Below, one piece after another: positions 1 to 9,746 of a DNA stretch of 64,000 nucleotides. The notes beneath the pieces were generated by a model. It worked only from the letters and a program-made list of their open reading frames with translations, had not been told where the DNA came from and searched no databases. A program made the position numbers and the translations under genes. Where the stretch lies: positions 14,791,390 through 14,855,389 of the forward strand of contig CM038911.1 in the NCBI GenBank assembly GCA_021904315.1. Reading direction: 5' to 3'. This DNA comes from Sphagnum magellanicum. Its lineage: Eukaryota; Streptophyta; Sphagnopsida; Sphagnales; Sphagnaceae. Positions within the stretch are counted from its first letter, which is position 1; each line of letters opens with the position of its first letter.

Positions 1-39
1 ACAATATACATATTGTATGTTGGTGAAGAGAGCACCCAC

Positions 40-559
40 CTTCACCACGCTTGATCTTCTTGGGTCGCTTTACTGACGAGCCTTTGAGAACTAATGCTCC
101 AGCTCCAACTCCAGCTGCAGCTGCAGTTGCAGCATAGTTCATTGCCTCCTCTTTGATGAGCTTCACTTTCTCAACTACTCTTTCCTGCCACTTAAGCTTC
201 TCCGGCTCGGGGATCCGTTGGCAATCGTAGCCAATATGGCGCTCCATGCCCTCGACACGGCCGTCGATGATGGCACCGCAGGCATTGCATGTGACCAAGA
301 ACCTGCGAGTGCGCTCGTTGCGTTCGCCGTAGGTAGTGTAAAGCTCCCACACGTCGGCTTTGGGTCTTCCACCTCGCTTGGGTTTTTTCTTCTTCTGCTT
401 ATCTTCGATGCTTCCAGGCGTTCCCGCTCCGGCTCCCGAGTTGTTCTCATCCTCCTCTCTCTCTCCCTCCACCATCCTCCCGCTCTCTGCTACCGGTAAC
501 TCCGAGTCGCTCCCCCCGTGATTCCCCTCGTCAGGTGGGGGCGACAAGTTGGAATCCAT
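40..559 (-). CDS. AT-hook and BED-like zinc-finger protein, first exon (partial)
   Basis: First coding exon of a minus-strand gene that continues beyond the left window edge. The ATG at 559-557 is the first in-frame ATG after an in-frame TAA, and the frame stays open for 173 codons to a consensus splice donor (GAAG|GTGGGTG, exon end at 40). The protein begins with an acidic, Gly/Ser-rich stretch (residues 1-52), then a basic run and an AT-hook core (KRGGRPKAD, about 61-69), then a possible zinc finger with C91, C94, H108 and C113 (C-x2-C-x13-H-x4-C), and an Ala/Gly-rich helix followed by a second basic patch (KRPKKIKR). This arrangement is typical of nuclear DNA-binding proteins; BED-type fingers often head hAT-transposase-derived proteins, which the unseen 3' exons may show. 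Function is inferred only from these motifs. A 91-residue ORF on the same strand in another frame is a shadow. Confidence 0.75.
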
Positions 560-1074
560 CCGAAAGAGTGAGAGATCCAGCTTGCCGTCTTTGCTATAAT
601 CCAGGAGAACCTCACTCCTCGCCCTCTTCACTGCTGATTAAAAAAAAAACCTCTTCTCCTCCTCCCTCTCGTGATTCCTTGAGAATCCAGACCCTGTCGT
701 TTTCTTTTCCTCAACCACAACAAACGATCGACGACTGATTACCACATCGAAGAAGCTCAAAAACAACAACAGCAACAGCAGCAAAAGAGAAGACACACGA
801 AAGGGTGGGGGGACCAAAAAAAAAAAACACCCCCAAAAAACCAAAAACAAAACCGGTACAAAAAAAAAAAGCCTTGAGAACTCGCTGCTGACGTACTCCC
901 AAAGAGCAGAAACCTGAAACACCACCGCGGCAGTTGATCCGCAACTGCGACGCACGCAAACCAAAATTTTGCGAGAGGGAGGGAAGAGCGAGACGCAGCA
1001 CCAAACCCTAAATTTCAAAACCCGCCTTTTTTTCGTGGTTGGTCCATTAGGCTATTATTGCCAAACAAAAGGCT
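560..1074 (-). promoter_or_regulatory. 5' leader and core promoter region of the AT-hook gene
   Basis: Between the ATG and the repeat-rich upstream module the minus strand is T/G-rich with homopolymer runs (plus-strand A runs near 640, 820 and 860) and a CAG-rich stretch near 765-785. Composition is genic rather than AT-rich spacer. No convincing TATA box is visible. ORFs here of about 100 residues are low-complexity and not supported as genes. Confidence 0.4.
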
Positions 1075-1531
1075 ACATGGCGAAACAAACGGACCACGCG
1101 GCGAGCCCATTGTGGCAAATCGCCTGCTGGCTTTTGCCAAGTGGCGAGCTGTGAATCGCCACTCTACACAAACCTCAGATGAAGGAAGCTTTTTTTCTTT
1201 TTCTATTCTTTTCTCTTTTTTTTCTTTTTTTTCTTTAATTAAAAACAACCGACCGACGGCGCGCCGGAGGGTCCGTGGGAGAGGGTTTCTTATTATTTAT
1301 TTATTTATGTATTTTTAAAATATTTTTTCGGTTCACGCGAGCGGCGAAATCTGTCGTTACCGTTGTCGCCATCGTTTGTGGTCAGTGGTTATTTTCGTGG
1401 CGAAAAGGAGGCACAAAGTCAATTGTCGCCATATTTGGACAACGGGCTTTCCCAGCATGTCGCCAAAAGATAGCATGATTACTAAACTTTTCTACTTTCC
1501 TGTCCTCCCTGACCTGTAGCCAAATTTGGCT
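1075..1531 (-). promoter_or_regulatory. Promoter-boundary module copy A (GGCGA cluster plus palindrome)
   Basis: Reading toward the gene on the minus strand, the module starts with the 14-bp palindrome AGCCAAATTTGGCT (1518-1531) followed by TACAGGTC, then GAAAGTAGAAAA and a long series of GGCGA words in both orientations (at about 1078, 1100, 1116, 1141, 1155, 1343, 1368, 1398, 1426 and 1459). The same order is found at 6113 and 26547, each upstream of another gene and with the same orientation toward it. About 1 kb from the ATG. Confidence 0.55.
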
Positions 1532-1534
1532 AAA

Positions 1535-4500
1535 TCCAGACCCACCTAGGTACACTCACAAAATTGGGGGAAAAAAAAAAACACTGATTGTGGGTGGGTT
1601 GTTTCAACTTGTTTTGTTTGTTTGTTCTTGAGCTTTTTGTTTTTGAGCTTTAATTTTGTTTTTGTTAGGTTATGGTTTTGCACTTTGTTAGGTTCTTTTT
1701 GGAACACTTGAAATACAATTTTTTTTAAATAATTTTAATAATTTAATATATTTTTAAAGGGTTTGTTGATGGTTTTGTTTTGCTTCTGTTGATGGCCTTT
1801 TTTTTTCCCTTCTTTTTGTTGTTGTTGTTATAGTTTTATTCTTTGTGATTTGACCCAATAGAATTATTTGTAAAGTGTGGTCAAGGGGTTTTAGTAATGG
1901 GTTTGCCTTATACGGCTATTAATGACAAATAGAAAATACACATGTAATGATGGAAAATAATAATAAATCAATTTTTTATTGGAGAGAATATGAAGAGGAT
2001 GATAATAGCATTGCCAAGGAGAGAGTGTTGAAAGGTGGTCTTTTTCCCTTATATAGTGTTTTTTTTGGGTGTTTTAATAGGTGTGTGTTCCAAAGAAAGT
2101 ATTGTCAAGGAGAGTGAAGAGAGAGTGTTAAAAGAACTTTTAGTTCATATTTTGTCTCATGTTGTTTTTTTTTTTCCTTGCAAATTATTATTATTATTAT
2201 CTCTTTTGTTCCTTTGTCTCTTTTTTTTTTCCCCACACATTGCTATTTCTTTAATTATAGCAATCATAGAGAGGTTCATAAGAAAGGCACACAAAATAGC
2301 TCAAGTATTTTTTAAATTTTGTTGCATGTTGAATGGATGTTTATTTTATTTATTTTTTATAGATGAGGATTTTTAAAAAGGGCTTTTTGTTGGGTCTTTT
2401 TTATGTTTTAAGGGAAAACAAAATAGAGTATAAACATTCTAGTTTTTTATTGTTTCAAAAGGCATTGTGAAGAGAACGCTATGGAAAAGAGAACTTCAAT
2501 TATTGTTGAAATTTTTTTAAGTGTTGTAGGAAAGCATTGCAAAAGAATGTGTTTCTCAATTTTGGGTTGTGAGATAAAAGGTTTAGATGAATAAAGGGTT
2601 GTGTCATTTATTAGTTATGTGTGCACATCATGGATGGGCATGCTTAAGTGTTTGAAAAAAAAACTCCTTATTGCATTTGTAGTTTATGAATGGAAAATCT
2701 CAATCTTATAAATTGCTTACTTGATAATGTAAAATCATTCAACTTTTTTTTTTGAAATAAAAGCTTGCAAGTTCATATCATATCATATCATTGTCACACA
2801 AGAAAAGAGGATTTAGGTATGAGCCAAAAAGGAAGATCATGAAGGTTCATATTCTTGCACTTAAATAACCAAAAATTTTAAATAGAATGTTTTAATGTTA
2901 CTAATGCTTAAGAACTTGGAATCAATTGATTTCACTTGAATTTTATCATATTTATGTCTTGTGTAGAATTCATCCACTTAGCACACCTTTTGAAATTAGG
3001 ATAACCCATTCTAATTGTTGAGTTGCATTTAATGTTGCTAACTTTGTATATATTATTAGCCTAATAATTGAATTAATATTTATACTATCACCTTTTGGTT
3101 TAAGAGGATTTTGACTTTTAATGATGAGACTTGCATTGCATCCCTCCTTTTTTTCTCTATTCCACTTCTTCATGATATCTTTAAGAAAGGGTATTGATCC
3201 TTTGCTTTAATTAACACTCTTTCTCAAGGGGAAATGAAAGTGAATATCATTTGCATTTATTTATGTCTTGAGAATCAAGGGTTGAGCCATTATGTCATCA
3301 GGTACTAACTAAAAGGGCCTTTTTTTTGGTACTTTGCATTGGTGCATATGGCAATAAAGTTTCACAAGTTTATGTCATTATGCCCTTGTCCCATTGTGCT
3401 AATTTTTGAAAAGGATGATAAATGATTTACCATATTACCTTTATTCAAGTGTGATAATAAATTAAATTTATTTTTGGAAGTGTTGAATATTTAGATATTT
3501 TTAATTATTCTAAATGAAAAAAAAATTAAGGAAATTATTACCCTTGATGTTGAAGTTTTGGGAATTTGATCAATTTTCTATGGTGCCTGAATTTTCTATA
3601 CCATGCCATTTGATTTTCTTTTCCTAATTTGTAAGGCTTCGGGGGTTGTAAAAGGGAACAACAAGGCCGTGCACACATAACACCATCAAGAGATGGAACA
3701 TATACAAACTAACCTAAAAACTTAAGAGCTTCTTCTTTCAAGCCATCGTAGAGCAAATATCGAATAATAAACAACATTTCTCTTTTGCTATAATTGGTGG
3801 AAAATTATTTTCCCCCCTTCTTTGCAAAAAGATGTAATAGAAAGTGTTGTAGGGTCTGGATAATCTACTAATAAAACTACCTATATTTATTGTTGATATG
3901 TAATAAATTATTTTTTTTACTACCAAAGTGGATTTTGAAAAATAAAATAATTATTCGACACACAAGTGCCAAACTTCAAGGTGATTGATGATTGGTAATA
4001 AGGTCAATTGCATTTTTAAAAATACAATTTAAGAAATCTAAAAAAATGGCATTATATGCTTTCAAAGTCATTTATGTATCAAGGGAGGCTTTCCCCAAGT
4101 ACCTAAAGATAGCTTACACATAAACATGTGGAATAATTTGGATTAAATACAATTATTATAAATTACTCAAAAACATTCATGTAATGATATTCAATGTTTT
4201 CATTATTTTATCATTTTTTAAAGATTTCAAATGCCTTCAAAAATTACATAATCATATATAATAATTATTCAAACATTTGCATAATAATATAATATCTCAA
4301 GAATGTTTTCAACCATTATAAAAATTTGTAGATTCTAAAATCCATCACCTTCAATAGCTAAACATAGTCTATTGTATCATCCTATCAAGCACTCCTTTTT
4401 TTGTGTTGTCTTGCCACATTACTATTTTCATTCCATTCGTTTGCTTGATTTACCGTAAGTAAGGTATTACACATTGTGATGCATTAATCACTAAATAACA

Positions 4501-6112
4501 CAATATGTTCAATTTTTATTATATCTAACCAATGCACAAGTTAATTTTAACACATATTTTAATGATAAATGGTTAGTGACATCAAATCAACATAGTTGAA
4601 ATCCTTAATAATTTAGGCAGACATTTTCTTCAAGAAATTGTATGATGTGAATATCATCATGTCTTCTGAACCCTAAGGATGTGGTCATTGTGCCTAGGGA
4701 GATCTTCCAATATATGTAACATGGTGTTTATACACAATGGTGATGCCATTCGTTTCATATTGACAAAATAGATATTTTATGATAATTTGGTCATAGCTAG
4801 GGGAAAAAATATTAAATAAATCTAAATAAATCATCATGTTGTTGTAAAAAAATTTTGTCATGATTATTTTTTTCATTTTTTAACATCACATTAGTTACAA
4901 GGAATCCAAAAGGAATTTCACATTAAATGATGACAAGTTCTAAGAGCCTATCTAAACATTTCAAAATTGTTGCCAAACAAAACCAATAGGATAATGTCGC
5001 AACATGATTTTCAAATTTTTTGGAAATTTAATTTTTTTATTATAAAAAGTAATCAAATATTCCTCATTCATATTTATTTTTCACAATGGTGCAAATTTTT
5101 CCCAAAAAAAAAAAAAAAACTCATCATGGCATGTGTATTTGAATGTTTTCAATCACATTGTCACATTTTGAAATAATTACATTTTTTTTTTGTGTATGAT
5201 AGGTGCTTTAACCATTTTTGGATAAGGTAGTTTCATATTTAATTTTGTGTGTTATGGATTGATGACAAAATCATTTAGGGTTGGGTGCACACTTCAAGAG
5301 GTGGTAGAGAAAACAAAATGTCAAATGTTGAATGTGAATCTTTTTACAACCAAATTAAGATGAATAATCTCATCAAGTTTCTAAGGGCCAAAATCCCTTG
5401 AAGTTGTTATATTCTATAATAATTACAACACAATATCCCTACCTTACAAGGCAAGGCCAACAAAGGGATCAACTTTTAAAGGGTTTTATGGTATTATTAT
5501 CCTCAAATTTTCAAAGTCTAAAGAAAAAAATTAAATTTTGATGTAAATGTTATTAAAACCAAAGTTGGTAGGTTTCGGTCCAAGTCATAGGTCAAGTGTT
5601 AGGGTCTTTGGACCAAAGGTTCCAAGTCTTATGGAAATCACCATTGGAACTTAACCAAACAACCATCACATTTTCAAATTTGAATTAAAATATGAACCAT
5701 GGGTGCAATGGTGTTTTAAATTAGTTTAAGTTTTCTATGCAAATAAGCACAACTTTATTTTTAAAATTTTATAAACTTAATTTCACATTTTGAACAAGTT
5801 ATTGCATTTTGTTGGTTGTACATAATTAATGTTACATAATTTTTATCCTGAATTATGTGCCCTACTTGAACAAACTAATATTACACTCAAAAAAAGTTTA
5901 TTTAATTGTGTGTAATGGAAATGGAATTGGACTTGAAATTAAATTAGAGCATTTTAAATTCTTTGTGAGAATAATTTGAATTGAAGATTTTAAAAATCTA
6001 AAAATTCGATCCAAAAACAAAACTAAAGGTTCCATTCCAAACACAAAAATTTCATTATTTTTATGCTATTTTGTGAGGTACGTCGACTGGCAATCATTCA
6101 CAAGAGGAATGA
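1535..6112. other. AT-rich intergenic spacer
   Basis: AT-rich, full of T and A homopolymers and short microsatellite-like runs (for example CATAT repeats near 2777-2792). ORFs are short and low-complexity. I see no gene, RNA gene or intact mobile element. Confidence 0.6.
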
Positions 6113-6292
6113 ACCAAATTTGGCTACAGGTCAGAGAGTTAGATTTTTTAAAGAATTGTATTGCCTAAATATGGCAACTTCAGATTTTCTCCTAAAAATG
6201 TGGCGAATTTTGGATCATTTTTTCCAAATAAAATAAAATTTTAAAAATCCTGGATTTATTTTGGTCGCCGCGGAGCGAAATTTCGCCCAAAA
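6113..6292 (+). promoter_or_regulatory. Promoter-boundary module copy B
   Basis: Contains ACCAAATTTGGCTACAGGTC at 6113-6132, then AAATATGGCAAC, TGTGGCGAATTTT (about 6200) and TCGCCGCGGAGCGAAATTTCGCC (split here only in description; it lies at about 6266-6290). The order matches copy A (reverse strand) and copy C, and the module again points toward the downstream gene-like locus, whose candidate ATG is at 6996. Flanking sequence upstream (TTTGTGAGGTA, about 6070) also resembles copy C (TTTGTAAGGTA, about 26501). Confidence 0.5.
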
Positions 6293-6332
6293 AAAAAAAA
6301 AAAAAACACGGCTAGGATCCGGATTGGGTATT

Positions 6333-6680
6333 GGAGGGCCCGGATTGAAGCATGGGCAGAAGAAATGGAGGGCGCAGATTGAAGCATGGGCAAAGCCGAT
6401 GGCTTCAACTGGAGGGTCCAGATTAAAGCGTGGGCGTTTTCCGGATGAAGGGAACTGGAGGGTCCAGATTGATGGACGGGCGTAATAGATTGGCGGTAAT
6501 TGGAGGGTCCAGATTGATGGATGGGTGCAGGTATAGAGGGTCTGGATTGGAACATAGGCCTGAATAGACGGCGGGAATGGAGGGTCCGGATTGAAGAATG
6601 GAAGTAATTCGTTGAAATGGAGGGTTCCGATCGAAGGATGGGGCAACAGATTGGGTGGGAATGAAGGGTCCAGATTGAAT
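6333..6680 (+). repeat. Promoter-proximal minisatellite, about nine units
   Basis: Nine imperfect copies of a unit with the core TGGAGGGTCCAGATTGA followed by a GGATGGGC-like block. Units start near 6333, 6367, 6411, 6457, 6502, 6535, 6579, 6619 and 6663, so spacing is 34-46 bp. The array keeps reading frames open on both strands, giving repeated peptides such as PSIWTLQ on the minus strand; these are repeat artefacts, not genes. It lies between module B and the candidate start of the 7-kb locus. Confidence 0.85.
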
Positions 6681-6995
6681 GATGCGTGTGTAAGATTGGA
6701 CGACAGCCTCGGGAACTGGAGAGAGTAAAAGAAAAGGGGAATTTGGAAAGACGAGTCCGTGTCAGTCCGTCACCTTGGAGCGAAATTAGCCGGGGAATGT
6801 GAGAAAGACGAAGGGGCGAAGGGAAAGACGATGCTCCACCGACGAGTGCGGTGGGCCTTGTGTGCGTTGGTGAGATTGCACGCCCGTTGCACAGCATCGC
6901 CTCGCCGCGCAGTGTGTTGCTTTGTTTTGAGTAACGGATTGTGGGGATTCTGTCTGCGGAGTGTCGTCGGATCGTTGTTTCGGGACGCGGAGGCG

Positions 6996-7050
6996 ATGGC
7001 CAGCTTTCCAGAGAATGTTTTCTCGGGAGCAACGGTGAACGGTGAAATAC
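6996..7050 (+). CDS. Candidate first coding exon of the unidentified 7-12 kb locus
   Basis: An ATG in good context opens an 18-codon stretch (MASFPENVFSGATVNGEI) that runs into a perfect plant splice donor (AATAC|GTAAGTAA, donor at 7051). The position, just downstream of a GC-richer promoter, fits a short first exon. I could not connect it with confidence to a second exon; several AG acceptors follow (for example near 7157, 7251 and 7797). It could instead lie wholly in a 5' leader. Confidence 0.3.
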
Positions 7051-7899
7051 GTAAGTAAAGGAGCTTCATATTCTTTGTTCCAATTTGTTTTCGTCTTTTT
7101 GTTGTCTTTCTGTTTTGTTTCTCCTTCGGTCTATTGTTTGTTCCTGGAACACACGAAACAAAGGTAGTTTCTTGAAGATGCGTACGACCTCATGTGTGGA
7201 GAATTTCTCATCGAACAGAGTGATTGTTGATCAATGTACAAGAGATCCTGTAGATGTGTTCACATGTAAGAGGGGAACGCATTGTAGGAGAGAGATGCCT
7301 TGAAATAGATTAGGAGGTATTATTGTATTATTCCCTTTTCCTTTGTCTCATGGGCATTTCTCCGTTTCAGCTTCGTCTTTTAGACATCATAATGCGCCTA
7401 GCGGAGGAAGCTCAAGTTTTGTGATGACTGTTCTCGTCTGGAAAATTGTCGAGGCTGGAGTTTGTACAGTCTGCCCCGCCAAAATGCCTTTTGAATCTTC
7501 CTTTGTTGCGAATAGAGGACTATGTGAGAAGATCTGTTGATCTATGTATGGCGTTTGTTCTCTGCTTAACTTAGATTCGTTGGCCATTGTTGTTGTTTCC
7601 GGAATGGTGTGAATGAAACATTGTCTGATGATAAGCGGCTTTACGAGAATGTCATGTTCTCTGTTGCTTTGAAGTTCTCTTTCCTCGAAAACGAGATTGT
7701 AATGTTAGATCGTCGTCCTTGTGATAGGATAAGGATATCACATAGTTCAGCTCTTTTGTGAAAATCGCTATGTAAGTCCTAGCCTCCTGCGGAATCGCAG
7801 CTCTGGAGCCGATCTCGAGTCATGAAGCGGAGGCTCAAGGGACCTGATCAGTAGAAGCACAGTCAAACGGCTGGAAGGGCTCTCTGGAAGGCTTCAATC
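7051..7899 (+). other. Probable leader/intron sequence of the 7-12 kb locus
   Basis: Genic composition with pyrimidine tracts and several donor- and acceptor-like sites, but no long ORF on the plus strand. Most likely intron and untranslated exon sequence between the candidate first exon and the ORF at 7900. Confidence 0.3.
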
Positions 7900-8310
7900 A
7901 TGGCTTTGAGCAAAACAGAACGCCAAGGGATAGTGATGGGGCAGCATCCAGCCAATTCACCTGAGAATGATTCTGCTTTCTTTAAAGCTGGAGCTGCTGA
8001 TGGTTGTGCAGTAGCTTCTTCTATATCAAGCAACTCTTCCTGTAAGCTGGAGTTGCTGATTGGAGACATGGCTATAAGAATTGATGCACCTTTGTCCCAC
8101 ATGGGATCTTATAATCTTTCCATCCCATTACTTACTGGAGGGGCTGTGACTTCTCCCCCAGCTCTATATGACGACAATGTGAAGCCAATCACGGTAGAAG
8201 CAGGAGAGGCTGCAAGTCAGGCAGTTACATTTGTACCATTGGTGCTGGATCAGGAGATTTGTGAGGAATTATTGCCTTCCCTTATGCATTTGCAAGAGCT
8301 CGAGCACTAG
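7900..8310 (+). CDS. Unidentified ORF, 136 residues
   Basis: ATG-initiated ORF; the frame is open a little further upstream, so it may be part of a longer exon. The product is Ser/Ala-rich with a hydrophobic middle (about LELLIGDMAIRIDAPLSH) and an acidic end (ICEELLPSLMHLQELEH). No domain is recognised. It ends 1.4 kb before the next long ORF on the same strand. It could be a real exon of the locus, a separate small protein, or chance. Confidence is low because no homologue is recognised. Confidence 0.3.
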   Translation: MALSKTERQGIVMGQHPANSPENDSAFFKAGAADGCAVASSISSNSSCKLELLIGDMAIRIDAPLSHMGSYNLSIPLLTGGAVTSPPALYDDNVKPITVEAGEAASQAVTFVPLVLDQEICEELLPSLMHLQELEH

Positions 8311-9746
8311 AACCTTTGCACCCTCTTCTACTTACAGTATCTAGCAAAGCTTGTTGCTGAATTCATTGCAGAACAACCTTGACCTAGCTTCAGTACAAAT
8401 GGTCAAGTAATTTATCATCCAGAATGCAGAAGAGAAATCTCAGATATTTGACTTAGGGTTTATGAGTTTGTTCTCAAATTTCCACAAAGGGGTTCTATTC
8501 TTCCATTTGAGCTTCTGTAATATGGACTCATCTTGGTGCAAGAGTCCATGGGGAAACTCATTTGAGCTACTTGAGGTTGTTTGTTTTTGTATATGTGCAC
8601 CACCTGCCAATTCATAAATTCATGAGTCTTCTGCAAGATATTCAGTGGGTAGTCATGATAGCTCATACATGCTACTTGTGATGAAGGTGATAGTCTGACA
8701 CTTTATCAGAAACTCTCAATAAAGTCATGACTGCACTCATTGTCATGTTATCTTCAATTTTTTTGTTTTGGAGATTTCTTTGCAAAAATAGAAATATATT
8801 TTTTCCCATTTGGAGATGCTAACTTGTGCTGGCTCCAGCTGTGGCTCCATGCTAGAAGTTTTTATCTAATAGTTGGGACAAGGATACATTCTGAATTTGT
8901 TTTGGGAGCTGTCATACTAACTATTCTCTTGTTGTTGGGCAGAGGAACTTGCATCAAGTACTTTTTGGAGCTGCTCGCTCTGCTCAAAATACATCTCAAC
9001 AGAGGCGTCTGGTCTGGGTTGCACATACAAAACAGAGTCTTGTGGACTTCAGTTTTGCAAAGATTGTCACACAAACCTTGTGAACAAAATTTGGCAAGGA
9101 GCTGAATCTGAGTCAGCATCTTGGGACACTGTCAATACTTCGTTGAAGTGTCCGGTTGACACATAAATTCTCGCATCTTTTCATGCAATGCAGGTCATAA
9201 AACAGTGTGATGTAAATCTTGTACTTTGCAACAGTGACAGTTTTCAGTTCACTAGCCAAAATTGCCTCACATTTAAATCTTAATCGATTTCACTGTTGAA
9301 AGTTGATATGAAGATGAATGAGTGGAGACATGCAACTCTTTGTGCTTGCAGATGTAGTCAGCACTTTACACAGCTGGACATTAAACAAGCAGTGGGCAAC
9401 TGTGCTTTCCTTCACTTGCAAAATGCTTTAGTAGGTTTGCTCTGCTGTGAATTTGGAGCTGCCTGGAATAAAATTTGCCCTCAATGCAGCACCCAAGATT
9501 TTGCAGCCACCTTAGTACCATCAATAGAGTTGGAGTATCTTGGACTGAGAGAAGGTATGCCTGTTTTCCTGGAATGAATCTCTGTACCATGCTGTTTGTG
9601 TCCCAGCATTGAGGGTTTCAGGAACTGCTCTATGGTACTAGTACTGGAAAGTGTATATGCGACCATGGAAGCAACTGGACATGAAATTGAACTCCTTGTG
9701 TTGTTCCAACCTTGGATGCTGAATTTCAAATGTGTTTGGATAGGAT
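8311..9746 (+). other. Sequence between ORFs of the unidentified locus
   Basis: Composition is like the surrounding genic DNA. Only short ORFs are present (for example about 93 residues at 9296-9577) and none has a recognisable domain. Could be intron or untranslated RNA. Confidence 0.3.

Noticed and set aside
6256-7032. 258-codon minus-strand frame with repeated PSIWTLQ peptides
   Set aside because: It starts with TTG, lies over the minisatellite and the promoter of the plus-strand locus, and its length comes from the repeat unit.
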